A stretch of 64,000 bases of DNA from Deltaproteobacteria bacterium (GCA_021780755.1 JAJXYF010000032.1:1-64000); one strand, 5' to 3'. Shown: positions 49,507 to 59,038, counted from the first letter of the stretch. A program made the numbers and translations. The notes: generated by a model from the sequence alone, not told the origin.

Positions 49507-51087
49507 ATGGCCGCCGCTCCATCAGAAAGTTCTTCGCCCCCGCAGCAGAGCGCGGCCGCGTCGAACAAATGGATAATCGCGGTCGCCGTGATGCTGGCGA
49601 CGATCATGGAGGTGCTCGACACCACCATCGCGAACGTCGCGCTGCTGCATATCCGAGGCAGCCTTTCGGCCGGCGTTGACGAGGCGGCGTGGGTGCTCAC
49701 GTCGTACATCATCGCGAACGCGATCGTGATTCCGCTGACCGGATGGGCGGGTGCGTATTTCGGCCGCAAGCGCTTTTTCACCTTTTCGATTCTGCTATTC
49801 GTCGGCAGTTCCTTCGCGGCGGGTGCGGCGCCGAACCTGCCGACGCTGATCGTATTTCGCGTGCTGCAGGGGCTTGGCGGCGGCGCGATGATGCCGATGT
49901 CGCAGGCGATCCTGATGGAGACCTTTCCGCCGCAGGAGCAGGCGGTGGCGATGTCGGTGTGGGGTCTGGGCATGATGCTGGGGCCGGTGATGGGCCCGAT
50001 GCTGGGCGGCTGGATCACGGACAACTACAGTTGGCGCTGGATTTTCTATATCAACGTGCCGATCGGGCTGCTGGCGGCGACGATGGTGACGATGTTCGTG
50101 CACGACCCGGCGTACGTGCGGCGTGGCATCAAGCGGATCGACTGGTGGGGGCTGGGCTACCTGGTGATTGGCGTGAGTTGCATTCAGATCATGCTCGACA
50201 AGGGCGAACGTCTGGACTGGTTCAACTCGGAGACGATCAACCTGCTGACGGCGGTCGGCACGGTCGGCGTGATGCTGTTCATCATCCAGGAGTTGCGGAC
50301 GGCCGAGCCGGTGGTGGACTTGCGCGTGCTGAACAATCGCACGTTCGCGGTGGGCACGGTCTTCACCACGATCGTGATGTTCGCGATGTACGGGACCTAC
50401 GTGCTGATCCCGCTGTATTGCCAGCAGATCGCGGGCTACACGCCGCTGATCGCGGGCTTCGTACTTTCGATCCAGAGTTTCGGCACGCTCGCATCGATCA
50501 TGGTGGCGGGGCGCCTGTTCAACCTGATCGACGCGCGCATCATGGTCGCGGTGGGATGCCTGATCGCGGGTTTCGGCACCTGGAGCATGGCGCACTTCAA
50601 CGCGCAGATCGATTTCTGGAACATCGCGCTTCCGGGCCTTTATCGCGGCATCGGATCGGGGCTGATCTTCATACCAATGACGACGCTGAGCCTTTCGGCG
50701 GTATCGAAAGAAGAGATGGCGACGGCGTCGGGCTTGTTCAACATGGTGCGGACGATCGGCGGGAGCATCGGGATCGCGATCCTGGTCGCGATGGTCAGCA
50801 GCCATTCGCAGATGCATCAGACGTATCTGTCGCAGAACGTGGACGCGTTTCGCCTGCACACCTGGAGCAGATCATATCCGGCGGCGGCCGGTGAAATCCG
50901 CGAATTGACGCGGCACGGATCGGCGTCGTTTCTCGGGATGGTGTACCAGGAGGTGCAGCGACAAGCGGTGGTGCTGGCGTTCGTCGATGATTTCCGGCTC
51001 ATCGCGTATATCTTTTTCTTTCTGACCCCGCTGGCTTTCGTGATGCGCAAACAGGCTGCGCACAGTGGCGCGCCGGCCGCCCATTGA
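49507..51087 (+). CDS. DHA2-family (EmrB-type) MFS drug exporter
   Basis: A 526-residue proton-driven multidrug exporter with about 14 membrane segments, in the inner membrane. It shows the DHA2/EmrB features LDTTIANVALLHIRGSL in the first helix and loop, the DHA motif A-like AGAYFGRKRFF, motif C-like GLGMMLGPVMGPMLGGWITDNYSWRWIFYINVP, and the RGIGSGLIFIPMTTLSLSAV region. No EmrA-type adaptor gene adjoins. It is probably regulated by the divergent TetR. ATG 49507 lacks a strong ribosome site. Confidence 0.93.
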   Translation: MAAAPSESSSPPQQSAAASNKWIIAVAVMLATIMEVLDTTIANVALLHIRGSLSAGVDEAAWVLTSYIIANAIVIPLTGWAGAYFGRKRFFTFSILLFVGSSFAAGAAPNLPTLIVFRVLQGLGGGAMMPMSQAILMETFPPQEQAVAMSVWGLGMMLGPVMGPMLGGWITDNYSWRWIFYINVPIGLLAATMVTMFVHDPAYVRRGIKRIDWWGLGYLVIGVSCIQIMLDKGERLDWFNSETINLLTAVGTVGVMLFIIQELRTAEPVVDLRVLNNRTFAVGTVFTTIVMFAMYGTYVLIPLYCQQIAGYTPLIAGFVLSIQSFGTLASIMVAGRLFNLIDARIMVAVGCLIAGFGTWSMAHFNAQIDFWNIALPGLYRGIGSGLIFIPMTTLSLSAVSKEEMATASGLFNMVRTIGGSIGIAILVAMVSSHSQMHQTYLSQNVDAFRLHTWSRSYPAAAGEIRELTRHGSASFLGMVYQEVQRQAVVLAFVDDFRLIAYIFFFLTPLAFVMRKQAAHSGAPAAH

Positions 51088-51238
51088 GGCGGCGTCGAGG
51101 AAGCGGCCAAGTGGGAGGCCTTGCTATGGTGATTCGGGGATGGTACGCAATCTCGTCCCGGTGAGGGCAGGGCTCGTGAAGTCTTGGGGGACCGCTTGAG
51201 CCCGCCCTACACTTGGGAACCACGCGGAGAATCGAACA

Positions 51239-53665
51239 ATGGCCGGTGCGAGTACCAGCGAGCCTTGGGGGCTTGGTAAGTACATTCTTCAGTTCCGCGC
51301 CCCGATTGGACTCGCGCTGATCGCGATCACCGCGTTCATGGGTTATTGGGCGGCCAACGTTCGCATCGCGACGAGCTTCGAGAACTTCTTTCCCTCGGAT
51401 CATCCGAACACGCGGCTTTACCGGCAATACCAGAACCAGTACGGCGGTGCGCAGACCCTCTACATGATGCTGCGGGTGAAGCACGGCGACATCTACAACG
51501 TCAAAACGCTGACCAAAATTCAGGACGCGACGCGCGACGTCAACATTCTTCCGGGGGTCGATCACAACGAGATATTTTCGCTCGCATCGTATCGCGTCGC
51601 CTTTACGCGGGCGGTGCCGGGCGCGCTGATCGCGGTCAACTACATGTATCCGCGGGTGCCCGCGACGCAGGCCGGGCTGGACGAACTGCGCCGCAACGTG
51701 ATGACGCATCGGGAGCCGGTGCAGGGCCTGATCACATACGACAACAAGGGCGCGATGATCACGGCGAGCTTCAACGAGCAGGCCTTCGACTACAAGGCGC
51801 TCTTCGATGGCATCCAGGCGATCGTCGATAAGTACCAGGACGACAACACCGTAATTTCGGTGGCCGGGGAGCCGGTGATTTCGGGCTGGGGTTATTACTA
51901 CCTCACGCAGATCAAGGTGATATTCCTGACGGCGATCGGGCTGATGCTGATCATCCTGTACCTCAGTATCGGCGAGCGGAGCAGTTGGTGGGCGCCGATT
52001 CTGACGGGTACGTTTTCCGCCATCTGGGGACTGGGGTTCGTCAGCCTGATGGGCTACAACTTCGACCCCGTGATGCTGGTGATCCCGTTCATCCTGACGG
52101 CGCGCGATTTGAGCCACGGAATCCAGTGGCAGGGCCGTTACTACGACGAACTCGATCGGCTGGACGACAAATTGCTCGCGTGCGCGACCACGACCGACGT
52201 GATGTTGCCGCCGGGACTGCTGTCGATCTTCGCGGACATCGCGGGAATCATTTTCATTTCGCTCGGCGGCATTCCGGTGCTGAAGGAAATCGGAGTGGGC
52301 GGCACGATGTGGCTCGCCGCGAGCATCCTGATGGTGTTCGTTTTCCAACCGATCTTCATGAGCTACCTGCCGCGCCCGCGAATCCGCGAGCGCAGTTGGC
52401 TCAGCCGGCGGGCCACCGGCGAGCGGCGTGGTGCGTTCCACGCCTTCGTGGAATGGCTGGTGAAGGTTCCGGTGACGCCCGGCGTCGTGCGGACGTCGCT
52501 GCTGGCCGGCGGCGCGCTGTTCATCGTGTTCGGCGTGATTTCAGGACAGCGCGCGCACATCGGCTATCAGACTCCGGGCACCCCGCTTTATCGGCAGGAC
52601 TCGAAGGTCAATCGCGACATTGCGGAGATTGGGAAGTTTTTTCCCACCGACATCGGATGGGTCGTGCTGTCGAGCCCGGACTATCCCGATCCGCAATCGG
52701 GCATCGGTCCAGACGTGATGCGCATGACGGACGACCTGGGCGCTTACCTGGTCAGCCGGGGCGACGCGGTGGGCGTGGCGTCGTTCACCAACGTCGCGAT
52801 CAAGCCGCTCAACATGATGTTCCACAACGGGTTCCCGAAGTATCGGAGCATCCCGGTTGGCACCGAGTTGGGCGGCAATCTGTGGTACATGTTCTATGCG
52901 GGTACGGCGCCGGGTGAGATGGAGCGATTTTTCGCACACTCGCCGCACATGACCAGTTCATGCATCCGTGTGCTACTTCCCGATCACACATACACGCGTC
53001 TGAATCAGGTGCGCGCCGACCTCAAGCGTTTCGTCGATCTCCGGATTACGCCGGATCCGGCGCTGTCGAAAGTGAGCCTCGCATATCTGGGTGGTGTCGC
53101 CGGACTTTATCTGGCGGCCAATGACGTGCTGTACCGGCTCGACATCATCAACCTGACCTTTGTGCTGCTGGTGATATTTCTCTGCTGCGCGTTGAGCTTC
53201 CAGTCGCTGACCGCGGGCACGCTGTTTATCATCTCGTGCGTGATGGCGAACTTTGGCGCGTTCATCTACATGAACGCCCGCAATATCGGACTGACCATCG
53301 ATACGATCCCGGTGATTTCACTGGGCATCGGGCTGGGCGTTGATTACGGCATCTATACGGTGGCGCGCATTCGCGACGAAGTGAAGGGCGGGGCGTCGGT
53401 GAACGAGGCGGTCACGACCGCCTTGCGCAGTACGGGAGCGTCGGTCTTCAGCACCTTCGCGGTGATGATCGGCGGCATCCTGCCGTGGGCGTTTTCGCCG
53501 CTGCTGTTCCACAACGAGATGAGTGTGCTGCTCATTTTCCTGATGGCGACGAACATGGTCGCGGGCGTGCTGATCCTGCCGGCGTACATCGCATGGCGGC
53601 GGCCGTACTTCATCACGCGCTACGAACGGACGCCGGTCAGCGCCGCGAACGCGGCGGCGAGCTGA
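51239..53665 (+). CDS. RND-superfamily exporter, MMPL type (COG1033)
   Basis: An 808-residue RND membrane protein with 12 predicted segments arranged as 1+5 twice around two large periplasmic loops (about 35-215 and 455-625). The segment SFENFFPSDHPNTRLYRQY in the first loop and ILTARDLSHGIQW in the membrane resemble COG1033 exporters. The second half ends with VISLGIGLGVDYGIYTVARIRDEV, the proton-relay-like acidic helix. Such exporters occur in many copies in related lineages and are thought to move lipids or hopanoids. No adaptor or outer-membrane partner adjoins. Confidence 0.92.
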   Translation: MAGASTSEPWGLGKYILQFRAPIGLALIAITAFMGYWAANVRIATSFENFFPSDHPNTRLYRQYQNQYGGAQTLYMMLRVKHGDIYNVKTLTKIQDATRDVNILPGVDHNEIFSLASYRVAFTRAVPGALIAVNYMYPRVPATQAGLDELRRNVMTHREPVQGLITYDNKGAMITASFNEQAFDYKALFDGIQAIVDKYQDDNTVISVAGEPVISGWGYYYLTQIKVIFLTAIGLMLIILYLSIGERSSWWAPILTGTFSAIWGLGFVSLMGYNFDPVMLVIPFILTARDLSHGIQWQGRYYDELDRLDDKLLACATTTDVMLPPGLLSIFADIAGIIFISLGGIPVLKEIGVGGTMWLAASILMVFVFQPIFMSYLPRPRIRERSWLSRRATGERRGAFHAFVEWLVKVPVTPGVVRTSLLAGGALFIVFGVISGQRAHIGYQTPGTPLYRQDSKVNRDIAEIGKFFPTDIGWVVLSSPDYPDPQSGIGPDVMRMTDDLGAYLVSRGDAVGVASFTNVAIKPLNMMFHNGFPKYRSIPVGTELGGNLWYMFYAGTAPGEMERFFAHSPHMTSSCIRVLLPDHTYTRLNQVRADLKRFVDLRITPDPALSKVSLAYLGGVAGLYLAANDVLYRLDIINLTFVLLVIFLCCALSFQSLTAGTLFIISCVMANFGAFIYMNARNIGLTIDTIPVISLGIGLGVDYGIYTVARIRDEVKGGASVNEAVTTALRSTGASVFSTFAVMIGGILPWAFSPLLFHNEMSVLLIFLMATNMVAGVLILPAYIAWRRPYFITRYERTPVSAANAAAS

Positions 53666-53700
53666 GCAGGCGGCGCGGCGCGACACGCCCGCAATCAATT

Positions 53701-53780
53701 TCCTGAGGAAGGCAAAACCGATAGTTAACTGAAATCTCATCGAGGTTTCAGACTTCTCGTGTCGGATGCGGGCTTCGCAC
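53701..53780. repeat. Dispersed composite repeat, family A (copy 8)
   Basis: TCCTGAGGAAGGCAAAACCG, ATAGTTAA, the near-palindrome at 53729-53751 (CTGAAATCTC...GAGGTTTCAG), then ACTTCTCG and GATGCGGGCTTCGCAC. It occupies most of the gap just upstream of the RiPP operon and could contain its promoter or leader. Confidence 0.65.
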
Positions 53781-53927
53781 GGTTAAAACTTCATCGTGGA
53801 TCCACACTCGCGACGCGCTTTCACGCCGTGCGGGGGCGGGGTTGGTTGCTGTACTGGCGCCCGCGCTATATGCTTCTAAGACGAATTATCCAGCAATGGT
53901 TGGCCCCGGTAGGAACGCCAGTGAACC

Positions 53928-54233
53928 TTGGCTAAGCCCGCAAAAATCTCCCTCGATTCAATAATTTCAGTGGCACCCGACCAGGTTTCGTGCGAGCTTG
54001 ACGGCGAGGCGGCGATACTTAACCTCAAGAGCGGCGCGTACCACGGTCTCGATCCGGTTGGCGCCGCGGTCTGGAACCTGATTGCGAGTCCGACCTCGGT
54101 GGACGCGATGGTGGACGCGATGGTGGCTCAATTCGACGTTGACCGCGCGCGTTGCGAGCGCGACGTGCTGGCGCTGCTCGGCAAGCTCGACGAGCGCGGC
54201 CTGATACGCATCGGCGATGGGGCCGGTCGCTAA
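53928..54233 (+). CDS. PqqD-family RiPP recognition protein (lasso B1-like)
   Basis: A 101-residue stand-alone PqqD domain (RiPP precursor recognition element) that would bind the leader peptide and present it to the protease and cyclase. It has the usual VSCELDGEAAILNLKSGAYHGLDPVGAAVWNLI segment and a C-terminal helical pair. Start is TTG at 53928, with AGGA 13 bases upstream, so initiation is unusual. The next gene overlaps its end by 17 bp. Its place at the head of a lasso-type operon supports the B1 role. Confidence 0.85.
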   Translation: MAKPAKISLDSIISVAPDQVSCELDGEAAILNLKSGAYHGLDPVGAAVWNLIASPTSVDAMVDAMVAQFDVDRARCERDVLALLGKLDERGLIRIGDGAGR

Positions 54234-54705
54234 ATTCGTCCGGCTCGACCGCCGGGACCGTGCGCTAGTAACGGTGGCCGCGCGGAGGCTGGCCTTGACG
54301 TGGATCGGTCTGCGCAGCGCGGGTTTCAACGCCCTCAAGCGCCGGGCGTCGCGGGTCGCGGCACCTGACCCGCGCTCCCATGCGTGGTGCGGACCGCCCC
54401 CGCGTTGGTCGGTCTCGCGGCCGACCGTCGAGCGCATCTCGTGGGCGGTGCGCGCGGCCAGCCGCTTCGTTCCCGGCGCGTCGAACTGCCTGGTGCGCGC
54501 GCTGGCGACGCAATCGCTGCTCGGACGCTTCGGCTATCGATCGGACCTGCGCATCGGCGTACGCAAGGCCGCCGACGGCGGACTGGCCGCGCACGCCTGG
54601 CTCGAGAGCGGGGGCGCCGTGGTCATCGGCGAATTCGAGCTCGACCATTTCGTGCCGCTGACGCCGGCGGATTCGAGCGGCTCCAGCTTCACCGTCTTAC
54701 AGTAA
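54217..54705 (+). CDS. Lasso peptide biosynthesis B2-type protease
   Basis: A 162-residue transglutaminase-like (PF13471-type) protein that in lasso pathways cleaves the leader from the precursor. The catalytic Cys is in GASNCLVRALATQSLLGR (about residue 90), His in LAAHAWLESGG, and an Asp follows in ELDHFVPL. Length fits split B2 proteins, which lack the B1 domain, here supplied by the preceding gene. Overlap by 17 bp with that gene implies coupled translation. Confidence 0.88.
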   Translation: MGPVAKFVRLDRRDRALVTVAARRLALTWIGLRSAGFNALKRRASRVAAPDPRSHAWCGPPPRWSVSRPTVERISWAVRAASRFVPGASNCLVRALATQSLLGRFGYRSDLRIGVRKAADGGLAAHAWLESGGAVVIGEFELDHFVPLTPADSSGSSFTVLQ

Positions 54706-54718
54706 CAAATTCATACAA

Positions 54719-56707
54719 ATGGGTGGCTTCGCGGTAATTTACAATCTCGACGGGCGTCCGGCCGATCGCGCGGTCCTGGAGCGGATGCTCGCCGCGATCG
54801 CCCATCGCGGTCCCGACGGTAGCGGTCAATGGATCGGAGGCCCGCTGGCGATGGGCTACCAACGGTTCCATACCACGCCCGAAGCCGTGCGCGAGGTGCA
54901 GCCGCTGGCGGATCCCGCCGGCCGCTATCGGCTGGTGTTCGACGGCCGGGTGGACAATCGCGCCGAGCTCGCCGCGAATCTCCGCGCTCGCGGTGCGATC
55001 GTGCGTGACGACACCGACGCCGAACTGGTGTTGCGCGCCTGCGAATGTTTCGGCGCCGAGGCCCCCAACCGGATTATCGGGGACTTTGCCCTGGTGCTGT
55101 GGGACGCCGCGAAGCGCGAGCTGTTTTGCGCGCGCGACCCGATCGGCATCCGGCCGTTTCATTATTTTTGCGACGGCCGGACCTTCATCGCGGCGACCGA
55201 ACTGCAACAGATTTTTGCGGATCCGTCGGTGCCGTCGGAACCGGACGAAGGCACCGTGGCCGAGTACCTGTCGGGCAATTTGAAGGGACGCGAGGACACC
55301 CTCTATCGCCACATCAAGCGCCTGCCCGCAGCGCATCGGATGACCATCGCTGGCGGCGGGAAAGTGACGCCGCGCGCCTACTTCGAGCTCGATCCGCAGA
55401 TGCGGATTCGCTATCGCGATGATCGTGAATACGCCGATCATTTCCGCGAAATCTTCGCTGAGGCGGTGCGCTGCCGGATGCGGGCGATCGGTGGTGTCGG
55501 TGCGCATCTGAGCGGTGGCCTGGATTCGACCGCGGTGGTCGGCATGGCCGATCTTTTGCGGCGCGAGGGCAAGGTCGGCGCTACGCCGATCGAGACCTTC
55601 TCGCTCCTTTTCGAGCATCCCGATCTGGACGAGCGCGGCTACATCTTTGAAACGGTCGAGATGCTCGGGCTCAGCGCTAACTATCCCCCGCCGGTGCCGG
55701 TGGACCTCGCGATGTGCGCGGAGACGGTGCGCCGGTATCGCGACTTCACCGAATATCCCAACGGCGGCATGTGGAACGGCGTATGGCCGGCCGCGCGCGA
55801 CAAGGGCATCCGCGTGCTGCTAACGGGTATCGGCTCCGACGAATGGATGAGCGGAAGCGTGTACGTCTATGCCGACCTGCTGCGCGCGGGTCAGTGGCGC
55901 ACGCTCTGGCAGCGGGTCCGCGACGACTCGCGGACCCTGCCAAATCTGAAGAACCGCAGTGCGTACGATTTCTTTTTGCGCAACGCCTTGTGGCCGCTGT
56001 TGCCGCCGGCCGTGCGAAAATTTGGCCGCCGCTTGCGCCGGCAGCCGATCGTTCCCGGCTTCATCAGCCCCGCGCTGGCGCGGCGTGTCGGGCTCTCGAA
56101 TCGCCTGCAAGCGGACCCGCGCCGCCCGGCGGGCATGAGCTTCGGCCAGTTCACCCTGCTAGAAAGCTTCACCAGTGGATGGGTTGCGCATGGCGTTGAC
56201 ATCTTCGATCGATCGACCGCCAGTTTCGGAGTCGAGGAGCGTCATCCGTTTCACGATCGGCGGCTGTACGAATTCCTGATGGCGATACCGGACGATCAGC
56301 GCGCGCGCGACGTCCGGCGCAAGTATATCCTGCGCAATGCGATGCGCGGGCTGGTTCCGGATTCGGTGCTGGCGCGGCGCGACAAGGCGGATTTCTCGGT
56401 GCTGTTCATTGAGGCGCTGGAGCGCATCGGCGGCGAGCATTTCTTCGATACGATGGCGCTCGAAACCGCCGGCTGGGTCGATCGCGCCGAATTCCAGCGC
56501 ATGTACCGCGAGCGGAGCGAAAATTATCTCGATACGAATATCTGGCCGCTGTGGACCACGTTCGGGCTGGAGCTGTGGTACCGGCTGGTGGTGCGCGATC
56601 CACAATCACAGGGGCCGCCGCGGGCGTCGCCGCGCACTGCTGAGACCGGCGGCGCGACCGGCCGAGGGGCGCCGAGAGGCGAACTATCAGGGGTGTCAGG
56701 GACGTGA
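54719..56707 (+). CDS. Asparagine-synthetase-like protein, lasso cyclase (C) candidate
   Basis: A 662-residue two-domain protein. The N-terminal glutaminase-like domain starts MGGFAVIYNLDGR, where the Cys nucleophile after Met is replaced by Gly, so it cannot release ammonia from glutamine. The C-terminal synthetase domain has the pyrophosphate loop HLSGGLDSTAVVG (about 264) and LTGIGSDEWMSG. This pattern, with the B1 and B2 genes, fits the lasso cyclase that adenylates a side-chain carboxylate and forms an isopeptide ring. The C-terminus is Gly/Ser/Arg-rich, unusual and probably disordered. Confidence 0.88.
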   Translation: MGGFAVIYNLDGRPADRAVLERMLAAIAHRGPDGSGQWIGGPLAMGYQRFHTTPEAVREVQPLADPAGRYRLVFDGRVDNRAELAANLRARGAIVRDDTDAELVLRACECFGAEAPNRIIGDFALVLWDAAKRELFCARDPIGIRPFHYFCDGRTFIAATELQQIFADPSVPSEPDEGTVAEYLSGNLKGREDTLYRHIKRLPAAHRMTIAGGGKVTPRAYFELDPQMRIRYRDDREYADHFREIFAEAVRCRMRAIGGVGAHLSGGLDSTAVVGMADLLRREGKVGATPIETFSLLFEHPDLDERGYIFETVEMLGLSANYPPPVPVDLAMCAETVRRYRDFTEYPNGGMWNGVWPAARDKGIRVLLTGIGSDEWMSGSVYVYADLLRAGQWRTLWQRVRDDSRTLPNLKNRSAYDFFLRNALWPLLPPAVRKFGRRLRRQPIVPGFISPALARRVGLSNRLQADPRRPAGMSFGQFTLLESFTSGWVAHGVDIFDRSTASFGVEERHPFHDRRLYEFLMAIPDDQRARDVRRKYILRNAMRGLVPDSVLARRDKADFSVLFIEALERIGGEHFFDTMALETAGWVDRAEFQRMYRERSENYLDTNIWPLWTTFGLELWYRLVVRDPQSQGPPRASPRTAETGGATGRGAPRGELSGVSGT

Positions 56708-57744
56708 GTGTCAGGCCGTTGAGATCGGGGGCGGGGCCGCATCGGGCGAATCGCACACGGCGGCTAGCATACCGCGCGTTCGGCCTCGCGATCATTTCCG
56801 ACGTCGAGATCCCGGAGCTTCCGCCGCTGCATGACCTGCGCGACAGCGCACACAATCGAGTGCGCCTGGGCATCCTCGGGCCCCGTCGCGCGATCGAGGA
56901 GCCTTCCCGCTGGTTGAACGCTTCAGCCTACGCCGACGGCACGCCATGGCTCTCGACGGCGAAAATCGAGGGCGGCTATCTGTTGCGCCTACCCAAGCTC
57001 GCCGATTTCGTCATCGAGGCCGCCGGTCACGAGGTTACTTGCGTCGCTGCCGCTGACGGCGTGACCGCGGTGACGCTGCGCCATCTGGCGATCGACCATG
57101 TAATGCCGCGCGTGCTCAATCTGCTCGGCATCGAGTCGCTGCACGCGACCGCGGTGGCCGCAACGAATGGCGCGGTGGCGTTTATCGGCGATGCGGGCAC
57201 CGGCAAATCGACCCTGGCAGCGAGCTTTCATCTGAACGGGTTGGCGACCTTTTGCGACGACTGCCTGGTGTTGCACGACGAGGGCGTCGGCGGCAGCGGG
57301 ATTGTGGCGACGCCCGGTTATCCGGGCGTGCGGCTGTGGCAGGATTCATTCACGGCGCTGATGAGCGACGCGCCGCCGGGTCCGCCGGTTGCGCAATATA
57401 CCAGCAAGACCCGGCTGCTCGGTGACGCCTCGGCCTTTCGCGCCGAACGCCTGCCGCTGGCGCGCATCTATCTGTTGGAGCGGCGATCGCCGTCGCCGAC
57501 GGCGGATAAGGTCATGGGCGCGTCGCCGGCAATCGTTCGGGTGTCGTCAGCCGAGGCATTCCCGGTGTTGGTCGGCGCGAGTTTCCCGCTCGATCTCACC
57601 GACTACACGATGCTCACGCGTCACTTTCGTTTCATTGTTCGCGTGGCCGCGGCGGTGCCGATTCGCCGCCTGACGATCCCGAATGATTTTTCGGCGCTGG
57701 CGGCCGTTCGCGCGGCGGTGATGGCCGACCTCGAGGGGTCGTGA
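56704..57744 (+). CDS. HPr-kinase-like protein (lasso-associated kinase candidate)
   Basis: A 346-residue protein resembling the C-terminal half of HPr kinase/phosphorylase. It has the family opening YRAFGLAIISDVEIPELPPL, a Walker A GDAGTGKSTLAASF (about 162), CDDCLVLHDEG, and GVRLWQDSFTAL. In lasso clusters this family phosphorylates the precursor's C-terminal Ser. The start overlaps the cyclase stop by 4 bp. A substrate is unproven here because no precursor is evident. Confidence 0.85.
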   Translation: MSVRPLRSGAGPHRANRTRRLAYRAFGLAIISDVEIPELPPLHDLRDSAHNRVRLGILGPRRAIEEPSRWLNASAYADGTPWLSTAKIEGGYLLRLPKLADFVIEAAGHEVTCVAAADGVTAVTLRHLAIDHVMPRVLNLLGIESLHATAVAATNGAVAFIGDAGTGKSTLAASFHLNGLATFCDDCLVLHDEGVGGSGIVATPGYPGVRLWQDSFTALMSDAPPGPPVAQYTSKTRLLGDASAFRAERLPLARIYLLERRSPSPTADKVMGASPAIVRVSSAEAFPVLVGASFPLDLTDYTMLTRHFRFIVRVAAAVPIRRLTIPNDFSALAAVRAAVMADLEGS

Positions 57745-57751
57745 CGAGCCG

Positions 57752-59038
57752 TTGGAGCGGCGTGGGCTCGCGGGTATCCTCGAAATCGACGTGAACACCG
57801 GTGGCGGCACGATTGGGGCGGGCTTCGACCTCGAGGCGCGGCTGATTCTGCGCTGTTTGCGGCGCGCGCAGAGTTCGGTCGCGAATGACGCCGCGGATTC
57901 CGCGGTCGCCCACCTTGATTTCGCGCGCGATCGTGATCACATCGATTGGGAGCGGCTGACCCTCGCCGCGGCCACGCACGGGGTCTTGCCGCTGGTCTAT
58001 CGCCGGCTCAAAGGGGTCCGCGACCTGCCGCCCGAGGCGCTCACGCGGATGCGCGCCGAGTTTTACGGCAACTCACTCAACAACCTGCACCTCGCACGCG
58101 AACTCGTGCGGCTGATCGGGCTGCTGCAAGCCAAAGGCATCCGCGCGCTCGCCTTCAAGGGGCCTACGCTGGCGCTCAAGGCGTGGGGCGAGGTCGGCTT
58201 GCGGCAGTTCAACGATCTCGATCTACTGGTGCATCCGGCCAACGCGGCGGTCGCGACCGAGGTGCTGATTGGGGCTGGTTACTGGCCGCGCACCTTCGAT
58301 CGCGATCATCCCGCGCGATCGATAGCGCGGCGCTGCGAGGACGAGTTCATGCGGCCCGGCAGTCCCTGGATGATCGATCTGCACTGGGAACTCAATCCGG
58401 CCTATTTCAACTACGGGCCGGACGCGGCGGCGGTCTGGGAGCGCGCCGAATCGATGAGCGTCGAGGGTTGCGAGGTGCTGACGCTCGCGCCCGCCGACCT
58501 GATACTTTTTCTGGCGGTGCATGCGACCAAGCACGGATGGATCAATCTCGGATGGATCTGCGATTTCGACGAGACGCTGCGCGCGATCGCGGACGCGGAC
58601 CTGCCGGGGATACTGGAGGCCGCACGCCGCTCCGGATGTTCGCGGATGTTCCTGCTGGGTGTGGCCCTTTCAAGCGCTCTGCTCGACGCGCCGACTCCAT
58701 CGGCCTGCGCCGACGCACTCGGCGGCGATCGCTCGGTGGCGTCGCTGGTCGCGGGTATCGAGCGCCGGCTCTTCGCGAGCATCGGCATGCAGGCGCGGCT
58801 CTATTCGGAATGGATCGTGCCACTGCGGACGATCCCCGGGCTTGGCGGCCGACTGCGCTACCTGGCGAGCCGTGCGCTCACGCCCAACGTTGATGACTTC
58901 GATTTCGTGCCGCTGCCGCGGATGCTCTATCCGCTGTACTACGCGATGCGTCCGGTACGGCTGGCGTGGCAGCAGGGACGGCGGCTCTTCGTTGACGTTC
59001 CGCATCCGCTCAAGCGCCTGCGCGGCACTCCGCGGTGA
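57752..59038 (+). CDS. Nucleotidyltransferase-family protein (lasso-cluster type)
   Basis: A 428-residue protein of the uncharacterised nucleotidyltransferase family (PF14907-like). It shows ALAFKGPTLALKAWGEVGLRQFNDLDLLV with the catalytic-type Asp pair (DLD), and a helical C-terminal half (LAVHATKHGWINLGWICDFDE). Such genes recur in RiPP clusters with HPr-kinase-like proteins and may modify the peptide or its phosphate. Start at TTG 57752 is uncertain; GTG 57791 gives a product beginning MNTGGGTIGAGF. It ends with a 4-bp overlap with the ABC gene. Confidence 0.85.
   Translation: MERRGLAGILEIDVNTGGGTIGAGFDLEARLILRCLRRAQSSVANDAADSAVAHLDFARDRDHIDWERLTLAAATHGVLPLVYRRLKGVRDLPPEALTRMRAEFYGNSLNNLHLARELVRLIGLLQAKGIRALAFKGPTLALKAWGEVGLRQFNDLDLLVHPANAAVATEVLIGAGYWPRTFDRDHPARSIARRCEDEFMRPGSPWMIDLHWELNPAYFNYGPDAAAVWERAESMSVEGCEVLTLAPADLILFLAVHATKHGWINLGWICDFDETLRAIADADLPGILEAARRSGCSRMFLLGVALSSALLDAPTPSACADALGGDRSVASLVAGIERRLFASIGMQARLYSEWIVPLRTIPGLGGRLRYLASRALTPNVDDFDFVPLPRMLYPLYYAMRPVRLAWQQGRRLFVDVPHPLKRLRGTPR

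Noticed and set aside
50999..52441. 480-residue minus-strand frame opposite the RND exporter
   Set aside because: Antisense shadow spanning two real genes.
53759..53940. GTG-started 60-residue frame upstream of the B1 gene as lasso precursor
   Set aside because: Arg/Trp-rich, no Gly-to-Asp/Glu ring spacing in its C-terminal part and no leader motif.
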